A stretch of DNA of 64,000 nucleotides from Burkholderiales bacterium (lineage in GTDB: Bacteria > Pseudomonadota > Gammaproteobacteria > Burkholderiales > Burkholderiaceae_C): positions 1 through 64,000 of the forward strand of contig JACPVA010000074.1 in the NCBI GenBank assembly GCA_016191995.1. Reading direction: 5' to 3'. The notes under the pieces were generated by a model. That model was not told where the DNA came from. It saw nothing but the letters and a program-made list of their open reading frames with translations, and searched no databases. Below are positions 53,605 to 63,033 of this stretch, piece after piece (the first letter of the stretch is position 1; every line of letters starts with the position of its first letter). A program made the position numbers and the translations under genes.

Positions 53605-54225
53605 ATGACGACCGCCCACGACACCGCCAGCCGCCCCTACCACGTCGACTTCCTGCGCGAGGTCGAGCGCGAGGTCGAGGGCGGCGAGATGGTCAAGATG
53701 TGCATGCAGTGCGGCGTATGCGCCGGCTCGTGCCCGTTCGGCCCGCACTGGCAGCACTCGCCGCAGAAGATCTTCATGATGATCCGTGCCGGCCAGCGCC
53801 AGGAGGTGCTGACGTCGGACGCGATGTGGATGTGCACGAGCTGCTACAACTGCGTCGTGCGCTGCCCGCGCAAGCTGCCGATCACGACCATCATGCACGG
53901 GCTGGCGGCGCACTCGCACAAGCTCGGGCTGGCGCCGAAGATGCAGCCCACGCGCGACTTCTCGCTGCGCTTCTTCGACAACTTCAGGCGCGCCGGGCGT
54001 GTCAACGAGCTCAAGCTGACGCTCGGGCTGTATTTCAAGGACGGCTTCGTCGCCGGGCTGAAGAATGCGTGGACGATGCGCCACGTCGGCCTCGGGCTGC
54101 TCAAGGCCGGGCGGCTGAACCCGCTGGAGATGCTCGGCGGCCACAAGGTCAAGGACCAGCGCGGGCTGGCGGCGATGCTGGCCAAGGTGCAGGAGATCGA
54201 GCAGCGCGAGCGCGCGAGCGGCTGA
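53605..54225 (+). CDS. hdrC: HdrC-like iron-sulfur protein
   Basis: CMQCGVCAGSCPFG and CTSCYNCVVRCPRKLP. Confidence 0.9.
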   Translation: MTTAHDTASRPYHVDFLREVEREVEGGEMVKMCMQCGVCAGSCPFGPHWQHSPQKIFMMIRAGQRQEVLTSDAMWMCTSCYNCVVRCPRKLPITTIMHGLAAHSHKLGLAPKMQPTRDFSLRFFDNFRRAGRVNELKLTLGLYFKDGFVAGLKNAWTMRHVGLGLLKAGRLNPLEMLGGHKVKDQRGLAAMLAKVQEIEQRERASG

Positions 54226-54347
54226 ACCCCTAATCCCCGCCGCGCGCGGCGGGCGGCGGTCGACGGCCGCGCCCTTCGCAAGCGACACCTTGCGCAGCGC
54301 CGCACCCTGCGGCGCACGCACAGGCCAATCCGATAGAGGCTACCCCG

Positions 54348-55247
54348 ATGGCGAAGAAGCAGTATGCGTTCTACCCCGGTTGCTCGTCGCAGCTCAAGGC
54401 GTCGGCGTCGAACTACCTGACGTCGACGAACGCGATGTGCAAGACGCTGGATATCCAGCTCACCGAGATCCCCGACTGGAACTGCTGCGGGGCGTCGATC
54501 AGCTATACCGGCGCCGGCGAGCTGACGCGGCATGTGCTGAACGCGCGCAACTTCGCGCTCGCCGAGAAGCACCTGCCCGGGCAGAGCGTGGTCGCGACCT
54601 GCGCCGCGTGCTGGCTCAACGCGCGCGAGAGCAAGGAGAAGCTCGACGTCGACCACGACTTCATGGCCAAGGCCAACGAGGCGCTGAAGGAGGCCGGGCT
54701 GCAGTACCAGGGCAAGGCGCCGGTCAAGCACATGGTCGAGGTGCTGATCGAGGACTTCGGCTACGAGGCGCTCGCCAAGCCGGTGGTCAAGCCGCTGGAA
54801 GGGATCAAGTTCGCCGGCTATGTCGGCTGCCAGACGAATCGGCCGTTCGGCATCGCTGGCGAGTCGTTCGAGAACCCGGTGTACCTCGACAAGCTGGTCG
54901 AGACCGTCGGTGCCGAGCCGATCCCCGAGTACGAGCAGAAGGTCACCTGCTGCGGCGGCGCGCTGGCGTTCTCCGAGCCCGACAAGAGCCAGAAGCAGAT
55001 CCGCGACATCGTCGAGGCCGCGTACGACCACGGCGCCGACATGATCGTCACGCCCTGCCCGCTGTGCCAGGCCAACGTCGAGGTCTACCAGTCCGAGATC
55101 AACCGCAAGCAGGGAACCAGGCTGGCGATGCCGGTGACCTATTACAGCCAGCTGATGACTGTGGCCTACGGCGGCAGTGCCAAGGAGGCGGGGCTGGACG
55201 GGCACCTGATCCAGCCGACCAAGCTGCAGGCGCTGGCCGGGCGTTGA
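54348..55247 (+). CDS. hdrB: HdrB-like protein (CCG domains)
   Basis: YPGCSSQ...WNCCGAS...CAACWLN and GCQTN...TCCGGAL...CPLCQ, two CCG motifs. Confidence 0.93.
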   Translation: MAKKQYAFYPGCSSQLKASASNYLTSTNAMCKTLDIQLTEIPDWNCCGASISYTGAGELTRHVLNARNFALAEKHLPGQSVVATCAACWLNARESKEKLDVDHDFMAKANEALKEAGLQYQGKAPVKHMVEVLIEDFGYEALAKPVVKPLEGIKFAGYVGCQTNRPFGIAGESFENPVYLDKLVETVGAEPIPEYEQKVTCCGGALAFSEPDKSQKQIRDIVEAAYDHGADMIVTPCPLCQANVEVYQSEINRKQGTRLAMPVTYYSQLMTVAYGGSAKEAGLDGHLIQPTKLQALAGR

Positions 55248-55286
55248 GCGCGGGGCCGCGTCGCGGGCCCGGGCCCGGCAACAGGC

Positions 55287-55475
55287 TCACTCGCGCACGC
55301 CGGCCTTCTTCAGCATCGTCGCCAGCGGGCACCAGCCGGTGAAGGCACTCTGGGCGAGGTTGAGGCCGACGAAGGCCGGCAGTGCGAGCCAGTAGGCGTG
55401 CACGTAGTGCGCCAGCGCGACACCGACGAGGACCATCAGGCCGGCGGCGAGGTGGACGATGCGATCGACGTTCAT
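55287..55475 (-). CDS. DUF2892/YgaP-like small membrane protein
   Basis: MNVDRIVHLAAGLMVLVGVALAHYVHAYWLALPAFVGLNLAQSAFTGWCPLATMLKKAG. Confidence 0.88.
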   Translation of the reverse strand: MNVDRIVHLAAGLMVLVGVALAHYVHAYWLALPAFVGLNLAQSAFTGWCPLATMLKKAGVRE

Positions 55476-55577
55476 GGTGTTCTCCTCGTGCGCGGCGCGC
55501 CGTCCCGGCTGCGCCCGCGCGGCCGGGCGCGGGCGCAGCCGTCGCGTTGCAGCGCCGGCGCGCCCCGCGCGGCGGGG

Positions 55578-56777
55578 TCAATACTGATAGGCGACCTGGA
55601 AGTTGACGATGTTCTGCTTCAGCTCGATCGTGTTGGCCGGCCCGACGCTGGACGTGACGCGGTTGTTGAACGCATGAACCCAGGACAGCGAGCCGCTGAT
55701 GCGATCGGTGAAGCGGCGCGTCAGCCCGAGCGCGAGGTGCTTCTCGACCACCGCCAGCGACCCGAAGTTGGCGTTGACGTCCTCGGGGCCGATCGGCGAC
55801 TTGCCGTAGTTGAAGCCGGCGCGCAGCTGCATGCGGTCGCCGAGGTCCTTCTGCACGCCGAGGGCGACCACGGTCTGGTCGCTCCAGCCGAAGGGCATCG
55901 CCGGCGGGATCGCGCCGGCGTAGCCCGCCGGGCGCTCGATGGCGACGCGGTCGAGCACGTCGCTGAACCAGATCCGCTTGACGTCGGCCTCGACCAGCAG
56001 CCCCTGCATCGGCCGGAAGGCGACGCCGACGGCCAGCGTCTGCGGCGCTTCCATGCGCATCGCGAAGCGGCCGTCGGCGGTATTCCACTCGAACTTGCCC
56101 ATGCGCTGCTTGTTCGACCACGAGGCGCCGAGCTGCAGCGCATCGTTCAGGTGCCAGACCATCCCCGCCGTCAGACCCCAGCCGAAGACCTGGTTCTGCG
56201 GCAGCGAGAACGCCGGCGTGGCCAGCGCCAGGCTCTGGTAGTTGAGGTTGATCGTCGCGCCGAGCGCGAGCCGGTCGCTGACGCGGTAGGCGAATCCGGG
56301 CGCGACCTTGAAGAACTGCTTGGTCGTCACCACCGCCTGCTGCCCGGGAAGCCCGACGGTATCGGCGAAGTCCACCCCCATGCCCGACAGCCCGCCCAGC
56401 CCCATGCCGACGACGAGCTTCGGGCTGACGCGGAAATTGACCGCGCCGGCGGGCATCATGTAGAGGTTGGAGTCGCTGTCGTTGCCGTTGACATTGCGCG
56501 GCGGGTTCAGGAAGCCGACGCCGAGGTCGAAGCGGACCTCCTGCGTCCCGAGCTCGGCCATGCCGGCCGGGTTGACGAGCAGCGTGACGGCATCCTGCGG
56601 CGCGGCGACGACGGCGCCGGCCATGCCGTTCTGGATCGCCGACAGGCCGAGCATCTGGTCGCCGTTGGTGGCGCCGGCGTGCGGCGCGACGAGCAGCGCG
56701 GCGGCGGCCAGCGCGGCCGCGCCGGCGCGCGGGGCGCCCGGCGTCGGCGCCGGGCGTGCGGGGGTGGGTTCATGCAT
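55578..56777 (-). CDS. OmpP1/FadL family outer membrane transporter (second copy)
   Basis: ATNGDQMLGLSAIQNGMAGAVVAAPQDAVTLLVNPAGMAEL; C-terminal FQVAYQY. Confidence 0.9.
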   Translation of the reverse strand: MHEPTPARPAPTPGAPRAGAAALAAAALLVAPHAGATNGDQMLGLSAIQNGMAGAVVAAPQDAVTLLVNPAGMAELGTQEVRFDLGVGFLNPPRNVNGNDSDSNLYMMPAGAVNFRVSPKLVVGMGLGGLSGMGVDFADTVGLPGQQAVVTTKQFFKVAPGFAYRVSDRLALGATINLNYQSLALATPAFSLPQNQVFGWGLTAGMVWHLNDALQLGASWSNKQRMGKFEWNTADGRFAMRMEAPQTLAVGVAFRPMQGLLVEADVKRIWFSDVLDRVAIERPAGYAGAIPPAMPFGWSDQTVVALGVQKDLGDRMQLRAGFNYGKSPIGPEDVNANFGSLAVVEKHLALGLTRRFTDRISGSLSWVHAFNNRVTSSVGPANTIELKQNIVNFQVAYQY

Positions 56778-56798
56778 GGGGAGGCTCCAGGTTCGGTG

Positions 56799-57410
56799 TC
56801 AGCGCTTCAGGCGCGGTTCGTAGGCGCTCGCGCCGGGCTGGCCGCGGAAGTGGTTGTGGCAGGCGACACAGCCCGAGGTGATGGTCCCGTAGTGCTGCGC
56901 CGCGGCGACCATGTCGCCGCGATCGGCGGCGTCGGCGAGCTGGCGCGCGCCGCCCTCGACCGCGGCCTCCATCGCCGGCAGCACCGACAGGCCCTCGTTC
57001 GTGACCTTGTCCAGCGGCAGGTAGGGCAGCATGCCGCCGCGCGGCAGCCGGTGGCCGGCGATGCGGCGCGCGGCGTCGGCCGCGGCGGCGCCGTTGTCGA
57101 CCGCGATCGCCGCGCCCGCCGCCTGGTAGTCGGCCAGGATGTCGTGCATCACCTGGCGCAGCGTCAGCGTATCGCTGCGGCGCTCGTGGCGCAGCGCGAC
57201 CTTCATCAGGAACTGCCGGATCTCGGGCGACAGCGCGCGCGCACGCTCGACGAGCTCGGGCGTCATCGTCGCCATCTGCTTTTGCATCAGCTCCTGGGCG
57301 AGCTTCATCTGCTCGGGCGGGAGCGGCTGCTGCGCCAGCGCCGGGGCGGCAGCCGCGCTCGCGAGGGTGGCCGCGGCGAGCGCGCGGGCCAGGGTTCGAC
57401 GGGTCTTCAT
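56799..57410 (-). CDS. monoheme c-type cytochrome (class II-like)
   Basis: Signal peptide; single C-terminal heme motif CVACHNHF. Confidence 0.82.
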   Translation of the reverse strand: MKTRRTLARALAAATLASAAAAPALAQQPLPPEQMKLAQELMQKQMATMTPELVERARALSPEIRQFLMKVALRHERRSDTLTLRQVMHDILADYQAAGAAIAVDNGAAAADAARRIAGHRLPRGGMLPYLPLDKVTNEGLSVLPAMEAAVEGGARQLADAADRGDMVAAAQHYGTITSGCVACHNHFRGQPGASAYEPRLKR

Positions 57411-57568
57411 GCGGGTAGGCCTCCTGGGGGCGTTCGGCCGCCGGCGATGCGGCGGTGTGCGCGGCAGCGTAGGCGGGCGGGGTTTCCGGCCGGTGTCAGC
57501 GCGGCGCCGTCGGTGTCGGTCTGTTGCAGCGCCCGTTGCATATGCGCGCGCGATCGGTGATGAGGGAC

Positions 57569-58279
57569 ATGAAGGCGATGAATCGCACCCGACCCCGGCT
57601 GCTCGTCGTCGACGACGACGAGGGCTTGCGCGAGCTGCTCGTGCGCTACCTGTCGGACAACGGCTACGAGGTCGCCGGCGTGGCCGACGGCGCGGCGATG
57701 CGGCGCCACCTGGCCGCGCAGCCGGTCGACCTGCTGCTGCTCGACGTGATGCTGCCGGGCGAGGACGGGCTGACGCTGGCGCGCACGCTCGCGGCCGACG
57801 GCGGCCCCGGCATCATCATGCTGTCGGCGCGCGGCGACGAGGTCGACCGCATCGTCGGGCTGGAGGTCGGCGCCGACGACTACCTCGCCAAGCCCTTCAG
57901 CCACCGCGAGCTGCTGGCGCGCGTCGCCGCGGTGCTGCGGCGGCGCCGCCCCGGGCCCGAGACCGGCCGGCTGCGCCACTTCGGGCCGTATACGGTCGAC
58001 CTCGATGCGCACCGGCTGACGTGCAACGGCGCCGAGGTGGCGCTGTCGGGTGCCGAGTTCGCGCTGCTGCGAACGCTGCTCGACCACCCGGACCGCGTGC
58101 TCAGCCGCGATACCCTGGTCGAGCTGCTCAAGGGCTACGACCGCGCGCCCTTCGACCGCATGGTCGACGTTCGCGTCACCCGTTTGCGGCGCAAGATCGA
58201 GCCCGACCCCTCGCACCCGGTCTACCTGCGCACCGTCTGGGGCGTGGGTTACCTGTTCTGCCCGCGCGGGGCGGGGTGA
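57569..58279 (+). CDS. OmpR-family response regulator
   Basis: LLVVDDDEGLRELLVRYL, LLLLDVMLPGEDGL, LAKPFSHRELLAR; C-terminal winged helix. Confidence 0.95.
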   Translation: MKAMNRTRPRLLVVDDDEGLRELLVRYLSDNGYEVAGVADGAAMRRHLAAQPVDLLLLDVMLPGEDGLTLARTLAADGGPGIIMLSARGDEVDRIVGLEVGADDYLAKPFSHRELLARVAAVLRRRRPGPETGRLRHFGPYTVDLDAHRLTCNGAEVALSGAEFALLRTLLDHPDRVLSRDTLVELLKGYDRAPFDRMVDVRVTRLRRKIEPDPSHPVYLRTVWGVGYLFCPRGAG

Positions 58280-59646
58280 TGCCGCGCTCGCTGTTCGGCC
58301 GCATGGTGCTGGCGATCGCGCTGGTCGCGCTCGCATGCCAGGTGGTGACGATCGCGATCGTCGTCGCCTTCGGCCTGTGGCCGCTCGGTCGGCTCGCCAC
58401 CGGCGACCTGGCGGCGCTGATGATCGAGGCCGTGAACGACTGGCAGGCCACGCCCGACGACGCGTCGCGCCGCTGGCTGGCGCGGCACCTGGCCGAGGAA
58501 CACGGGCTGCACCTGCTCGACGCGCCGCCCGGCGCCGACGCCGACTGGCCGGCGCCCAAGGTCGAGCCTGTGCAGGCGGCGCGGCTGCTGCCCTACTTCC
58601 ACCTGCTCGAGTCGGCGCTGGCCGAGCGCAGCGGCGCGCCGGTGCCGCTGGTGCACGGGCGCGACGCCGGCGGTGGCTCGTGGTACTGGGCGGCGCTGCC
58701 GGCCGGCGACGGCGGCGCGACGCTGCGCGTCGGCTTCGACGCCGCGCGCGTCGCGGTGCAGCCCTCGCTGGCGCTGCTTCTGGTGCTGACGGTCGGTGCG
58801 CTGGTGACGCTGGCCGCCGCCGCGGCGATGGCGCGCTGGCTGATCGGGCCGCTGCAGCGGCTGGTCGAGGCGACGCAGCCGATCGGCCAGGGCCGCCGCA
58901 CGGCGCCGCTGCCCGAGTCCGGTCCGCAGGAGCTGGCGCAGGTCGCGCGCGCCTTCAATGCGATGGCCGAGCAGGTGCAGGAGCTGCTCGCGAACCGCAC
59001 GACGCTGCTGGTCGGCGTGTCGCACGACCTGCGATCGCCGCTGGCGCGCATCCGGCTCGCGCTGGGCATGGCCGCCGAGCGCCCGGACCCGGCGCTGCTG
59101 GAGCGCATCGTGCGCGATGTCGACGCGATGAACGAGCTGATCGGCCGCTGCCTGGAAGTCGGGCGCGACTTCAGCGAGCGCGAGACGGCCGAGGTCGACC
59201 TGTGCCGCATGATGGCCGAGGTCGCGCAGGAGCATGCGCACCAGCGGGTGCAGGTGCGCGGGCAGCGGCGCGCGGACTGCCGGCTGCGCGTGCGGCCGCT
59301 GGCGCTGCGGCGCATCGTCTGCAACCTGGTCGACAACGCGGTGCGCTACGGCGGCGGGCAGCCGGTCGACATCGAGCTGCGCGTCGCCGACGGCGTGGCC
59401 GAGGTCGCGGTGCTCGACCGCGGCCCGGGCATCCCCGAGGGCGAGCGCGAGGCGGTGTTCCGCCCCTTCCACCGCCTGGAGGCCTCGCGCAGCCAGCGCA
59501 CCGGCGGCAGCGGCCTCGGGCTGGCGATCGTGCGCCAGATCGCCAGCGCCAACGGCTGGACGGTGCAGCTGCGCGCGCGCCCGGGCGGCGGCACCGAGGC
59601 CTGCGTGCGGCTGCCGCTGGAGGGTGCCGCCGTCATGAGCTCATGA
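58279..59646 (+). CDS. sensor histidine kinase (EnvZ-like)
   Basis: HAMP region, VSHDLRSPLARIRLAL H-box, NLVDNAVRYGG, DRGPGIPEGEREAVFRPF, GSGLGLAIV. Confidence 0.95.
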   Translation: MPRSLFGRMVLAIALVALACQVVTIAIVVAFGLWPLGRLATGDLAALMIEAVNDWQATPDDASRRWLARHLAEEHGLHLLDAPPGADADWPAPKVEPVQAARLLPYFHLLESALAERSGAPVPLVHGRDAGGGSWYWAALPAGDGGATLRVGFDAARVAVQPSLALLLVLTVGALVTLAAAAAMARWLIGPLQRLVEATQPIGQGRRTAPLPESGPQELAQVARAFNAMAEQVQELLANRTTLLVGVSHDLRSPLARIRLALGMAAERPDPALLERIVRDVDAMNELIGRCLEVGRDFSERETAEVDLCRMMAEVAQEHAHQRVQVRGQRRADCRLRVRPLALRRIVCNLVDNAVRYGGGQPVDIELRVADGVAEVAVLDRGPGIPEGEREAVFRPFHRLEASRSQRTGGSGLGLAIVRQIASANGWTVQLRARPGGGTEACVRLPLEGAAVMSS

Positions 59647-60104
59647 CGAATCCGTCCTTGCCCGCGGCGACGGCGTCGCCGCACAATGCGGGCCCCGCCG
59701 AGCGAGCCGCGACGATGGAACACCTGCACCCGACCGAGGCCTACGAGCGACTGCAGGCCGAACCGAACATGCTGCTGGTCGACTGCCGCAGCGAGGTCGA
59801 GTTCTATTTCGTCGGCCACCCGGTCGACGCCGTCAACATCGAGTGGAATACGGCGCCGGACTTCGAGCTCAACCCGCACTTCGTCGACGAGGTGCTGCGC
59901 ATGGCCGGGCGCAAGGACCGCCCGATCGTCCTCATCTGCCGCAGCGGCAAGCGATCCGTCGACGCCGGCCGGGCGCTGGAGGAATCGGGCTTCACGCACG
60001 TGGCCAACGTGCTCGAGGGCTTCGAGGGCGATCTCGACAAGCAGCACCACCGCGGCACGCTCGGCGGCTGGCGCAAGCACGGGCTGCCCTGGCGGCAGGT
60101 CTGA
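59643..60104 (+). CDS. rhodanese-like domain protein
   Basis: LLVDCRSEVEFYFVGHPVDAVNI, LICRSGKRSVDAGRAL active-site loop. Confidence 0.92.
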   Translation: MTNPSLPAATASPHNAGPAERAATMEHLHPTEAYERLQAEPNMLLVDCRSEVEFYFVGHPVDAVNIEWNTAPDFELNPHFVDEVLRMAGRKDRPIVLICRSGKRSVDAGRALEESGFTHVANVLEGFEGDLDKQHHRGTLGGWRKHGLPWRQV

Positions 60105-60222
60105 TTCGGGATCGCGTTCAAACCCTCAACTTGCGCCTGCGGTCGAACGGCCGCGGACGGCACGTAGCGGACCTTCACCAGTGCCCACTGTTTGCCATGT
60201 GCGGCGTTCGACGTCCGCGCGT

Positions 60223-60390
60223 GCCAAGGCCGGCGGGCACCCTCCCACTCCATGCCCGGGGACAGTGCCCCGGGCGCTCGCCAGGCACAAACAGTCCGCA
60301 GGACTGTTTGTGTCCGGGCTCGCTCCCCCGGGCCGGGCTGCGCCCGCCCCTCCTCCTTTACTTACGTGGAGGGTGCCCGCCGACCTTGGC
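60223..60390. repeat. structured palindromic element, unit 1 (inverted partner of unit 2)
   Basis: Closing stem 60223-60245/60368-60390; hairpins 60254-60275, 60286-60312, 60334-60346. Confidence 0.85.
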
Positions 60391-60437
60391 CTGCCAGCGC
60401 CCTGGTATCCAACCGTCGAATACCAGCTCGGTGGCCT

Positions 60438-60608
60438 GCCGAGGACGGCGGGTGCCCTTGCCCGTAAGTAAAGGAGGAGCCAGCGGCCGAAGGCCGGTGG
60501 CGGGGGAGCGAGCCCGGACACAAACAGTCCAGCGGACTGTTTGTGCCTGGCGAGCGCCCGGGGCACTGTCCCCGGGCATGGAGGGCAAGGGTACCCGCCG
60601 TCCTCGGC
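60438..60608. repeat. structured palindromic element, unit 2 (inverted partner of unit 1)
   Basis: Closing stem 60438-60463/60583-60608; hairpins 60484-60496, 60519-60545, 60556-60577. Confidence 0.85.
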
Positions 60609-60846
60609 CCGCGCGATCGCTGCGAACTACGAGAAGGCAGGCACCCGATGACTGCAACGGGCTAACGGCGATCAATCGCCGCCGACCCAGTCCTTGGCGA
60701 TCGTACGCGAACGCGTATTGTCTCTGGTCTGATGCCGAGACCGCGCGGGCACGCTGGTTCCTCGCAGACCAAGAAAGGTGACCCACCGCGACCTCGTCGA
60801 CAGCCCGAAGCGAGCGGTCTGCGGCCGCAAGGCTGCCGCGCAGGGT

Positions 60847-61272
60847 TCAGCGCGAAGACGGGTCGCCAGATGGGCTGGACACGGCGGCTGCGGGATCGGC
60901 CGGCTCCAGCCCCGGCGCCTTGCGCGCGTTCCCGCGCGAAAAATCTATCGGATAGCGCTCGGCGTTGCGGCGCAGCTTGTCGCGCACCGCCTCGTCGAGG
61001 TCGATACCCAGCACGTCGGCCAACCGTGCCAGGTACAGCAGCACGTCGGCGATCTCGTCGCGCACCGCGCGTGCGGTCGCCGGATCGCGCGCGACCGTGC
61101 GCGACTCGTCCTCGGTCAGCCACTGGAAGACCTCGAGCAGCTCGCCGGACTCGCCCGCGAGCGCCATCGCCAGGTTCTTCGGCGAGTGGAAGCGCTCCCA
61201 GTCGCGCTCGCGAGCGAACTGCGCCAGCGCCGCCTGCAGCGTGCGGAGGTCGGCCAGCGGGGCGTCGTTCAT
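60847..61272 (-). CDS. MazG-like nucleotide pyrophosphohydrolase
   Basis: FHSPKNLAMALAGESGELLEVFQWLTEDE ... DEIADVLLYLARLADVLGIDL. Confidence 0.93.
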   Translation of the reverse strand: MNDAPLADLRTLQAALAQFARERDWERFHSPKNLAMALAGESGELLEVFQWLTEDESRTVARDPATARAVRDEIADVLLYLARLADVLGIDLDEAVRDKLRRNAERYPIDFSRGNARKAPGLEPADPAAAVSSPSGDPSSR

Positions 61273-61373
61273 CGGGGCGATCGGGGCGGTCGTGAGGATC
61301 GGGGCCGTGATCGTCTGCGCGATCGACGGCGGGGTCGGCGCGCAATACGGGACCGTGCCCGGCCGCGCCGCTG

Positions 61374-62267
61374 CTACACGTCGACGAAGGCGCCGCCCTC
61401 GTCGTCCTCGCGCGCGAGCCGCTCGGCGGCCTCGCGCTCGAGCTGGGCGCGGCGCTCGGCCAGGCGCTGGCGGCGCTGCTCGACGCTGTCGGTGTGCAAT
61501 GCGATCGACATCTCGCCGAACAGCACCTGGCGCAGAAAGCGGTAGCCGAACTGCAGCAGTTCCAGGTCGTCCTCGAGCGCCAGTCGCAACTCCTCGGGCG
61601 GGACGTCGAAGGTGCCGACGAAGGCGTCGCTGGCGACGAAGCTGCGGAAGCGGTCGACGTCGTAGCAGGTCATGAAGAAGAGCTCCAGGCTGCGCTTGCT
61701 CGGCTTGCCGACCGTCGGCCCGGAGCTCTTCTTCTTCAGGATCAGCTGGCGCCAGCCGCGCGCCGCCTCGTCGACCTCGACCACGCCCTGCGCGGCGCGG
61801 TATTCGTCGATCGTCTGCGTCACCGGCTCCCGGTGCCCCAGGCAGTGGTCCTCGCGCACGACGGCGTACTGCTGGCGGTCGACGGACTCGTCCTGCTTGC
61901 GGATCGACAGCAGCGCCACCGGGTAGTAGCGGCAGGCGGTCGGGCGGTCCTCGTAGACGCTGCAGCCCTCGGGCGTCATGAAGCGGCACGCGCTGCCGCC
62001 CTCGACCGGCTTGAGCTTGACGCCTGCGATGCCGTCCTTCTCGAGCTCGTAGGGGACGGTGTAGTCCCTGAGAAATTCCGACGACGCCAGCCCGAGCCGC
62101 TGCCTCAACCGCACGATATCGACCGGCGTCAGCGAGATGTCGATATTGCTGCAGCAGGCGTTCCAGCACGCGATGCCCTTGCGGCAGCGGAACTGCAGCG
62201 GCGCGCTGCCTTCCAGCGTGACCGGGACGACGGGGCTTTGCGGGAAGGGGGACTCGGACTCGTTCAT
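61374..62267 (-). CDS. YkgJ family cysteine cluster protein
   Basis: FRCRKGIACWNACCSNIDISLTPVDIVRLRQRLG, CRFMTPEGCSVYEDRPTACRYYPVAL. Confidence 0.92.
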   Translation of the reverse strand: MNESESPFPQSPVVPVTLEGSAPLQFRCRKGIACWNACCSNIDISLTPVDIVRLRQRLGLASSEFLRDYTVPYELEKDGIAGVKLKPVEGGSACRFMTPEGCSVYEDRPTACRYYPVALLSIRKQDESVDRQQYAVVREDHCLGHREPVTQTIDEYRAAQGVVEVDEAARGWRQLILKKKSSGPTVGKPSKRSLELFFMTCYDVDRFRSFVASDAFVGTFDVPPEELRLALEDDLELLQFGYRFLRQVLFGEMSIALHTDSVEQRRQRLAERRAQLEREAAERLAREDDEGGAFVDV

Positions 62268-62361
62268 GCGCGGATTGTCGTCGTTCGGGCGTGGCCGCGC
62301 AGCAGCAGGGGCGGCTCGCGCGGGCGCCGCACGCGGGCGCGAGGGCGCGCGCGGGATGGGC

Positions 62362-62874
62362 CTAGGCCGGGCAGGAGGCGCTGTCGCCGGCGACCTTGCC
62401 GACCAGCAGCAGGAACTGCTCGAACGGCCCCATCACGCCCATCGCCTCCATCTTCGGGCCGCTGAAGCGCAGCGCGCCGAACATCATCGCGCGCATCGGC
62501 CCGTACTGGCCGCGCCCCATCTCGCCCCAATGCTCGGTCTTGGCGTGCATGACGTAGTCGACGCCGGAGTCCAGCTTCGTGTGCTCGACCCGCCCGCCGT
62601 AGACGCAGACCGCCTTGCCGTCGCGCGCGGCGACGCGCAGCTCACGCCGGGTCGCTTCGCCGCACTCGCTGCGGTACAGGTGGATCAGCTTGAATCCCTT
62701 GCCGCCGTCGTTGCGGACCCACGAGCCGCCGAGTTCGTCGACCAGCGCCGGCGTGGCGTTCCACTGCGCGCAGGCCTGCGCGGCCCATTCGTCGGACATC
62801 ATCGTCACGGGCTGCGCAGCGTGGGCGGCTGCCATGCCGGCGAGGCCGGCATGGCCGAGGATCAGTCGCTTCAT
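62362..62874 (-). CDS. secreted SCP2-like/uncharacterised protein
   Basis: Signal peptide MKRLILGHAGLAGMAAAHAA; MRAMMFGALRFSGPKMEAMGVMGPFEQFLLLVGKV resembles SCP2-type proteins. Confidence 0.6.
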   Translation of the reverse strand: MKRLILGHAGLAGMAAAHAAQPVTMMSDEWAAQACAQWNATPALVDELGGSWVRNDGGKGFKLIHLYRSECGEATRRELRVAARDGKAVCVYGGRVEHTKLDSGVDYVMHAKTEHWGEMGRGQYGPMRAMMFGALRFSGPKMEAMGVMGPFEQFLLLVGKVAGDSASCPA

Positions 62875-63033
62875 GCGATCTCCTTCAGGGGCATGGATCG
62901 GCGCGCGCGGCGCGCCGCAATGAAAGATGCCGGGCCGCCACGCTCGCGCGCGGCGTGCCCGGCATGCTCGGGGTGGCGGCGCGCCCCGTCCGGGGCGCGG
63001 CACCGGGGCCGCCGGCCGGCCGGCGGCCTGGCC

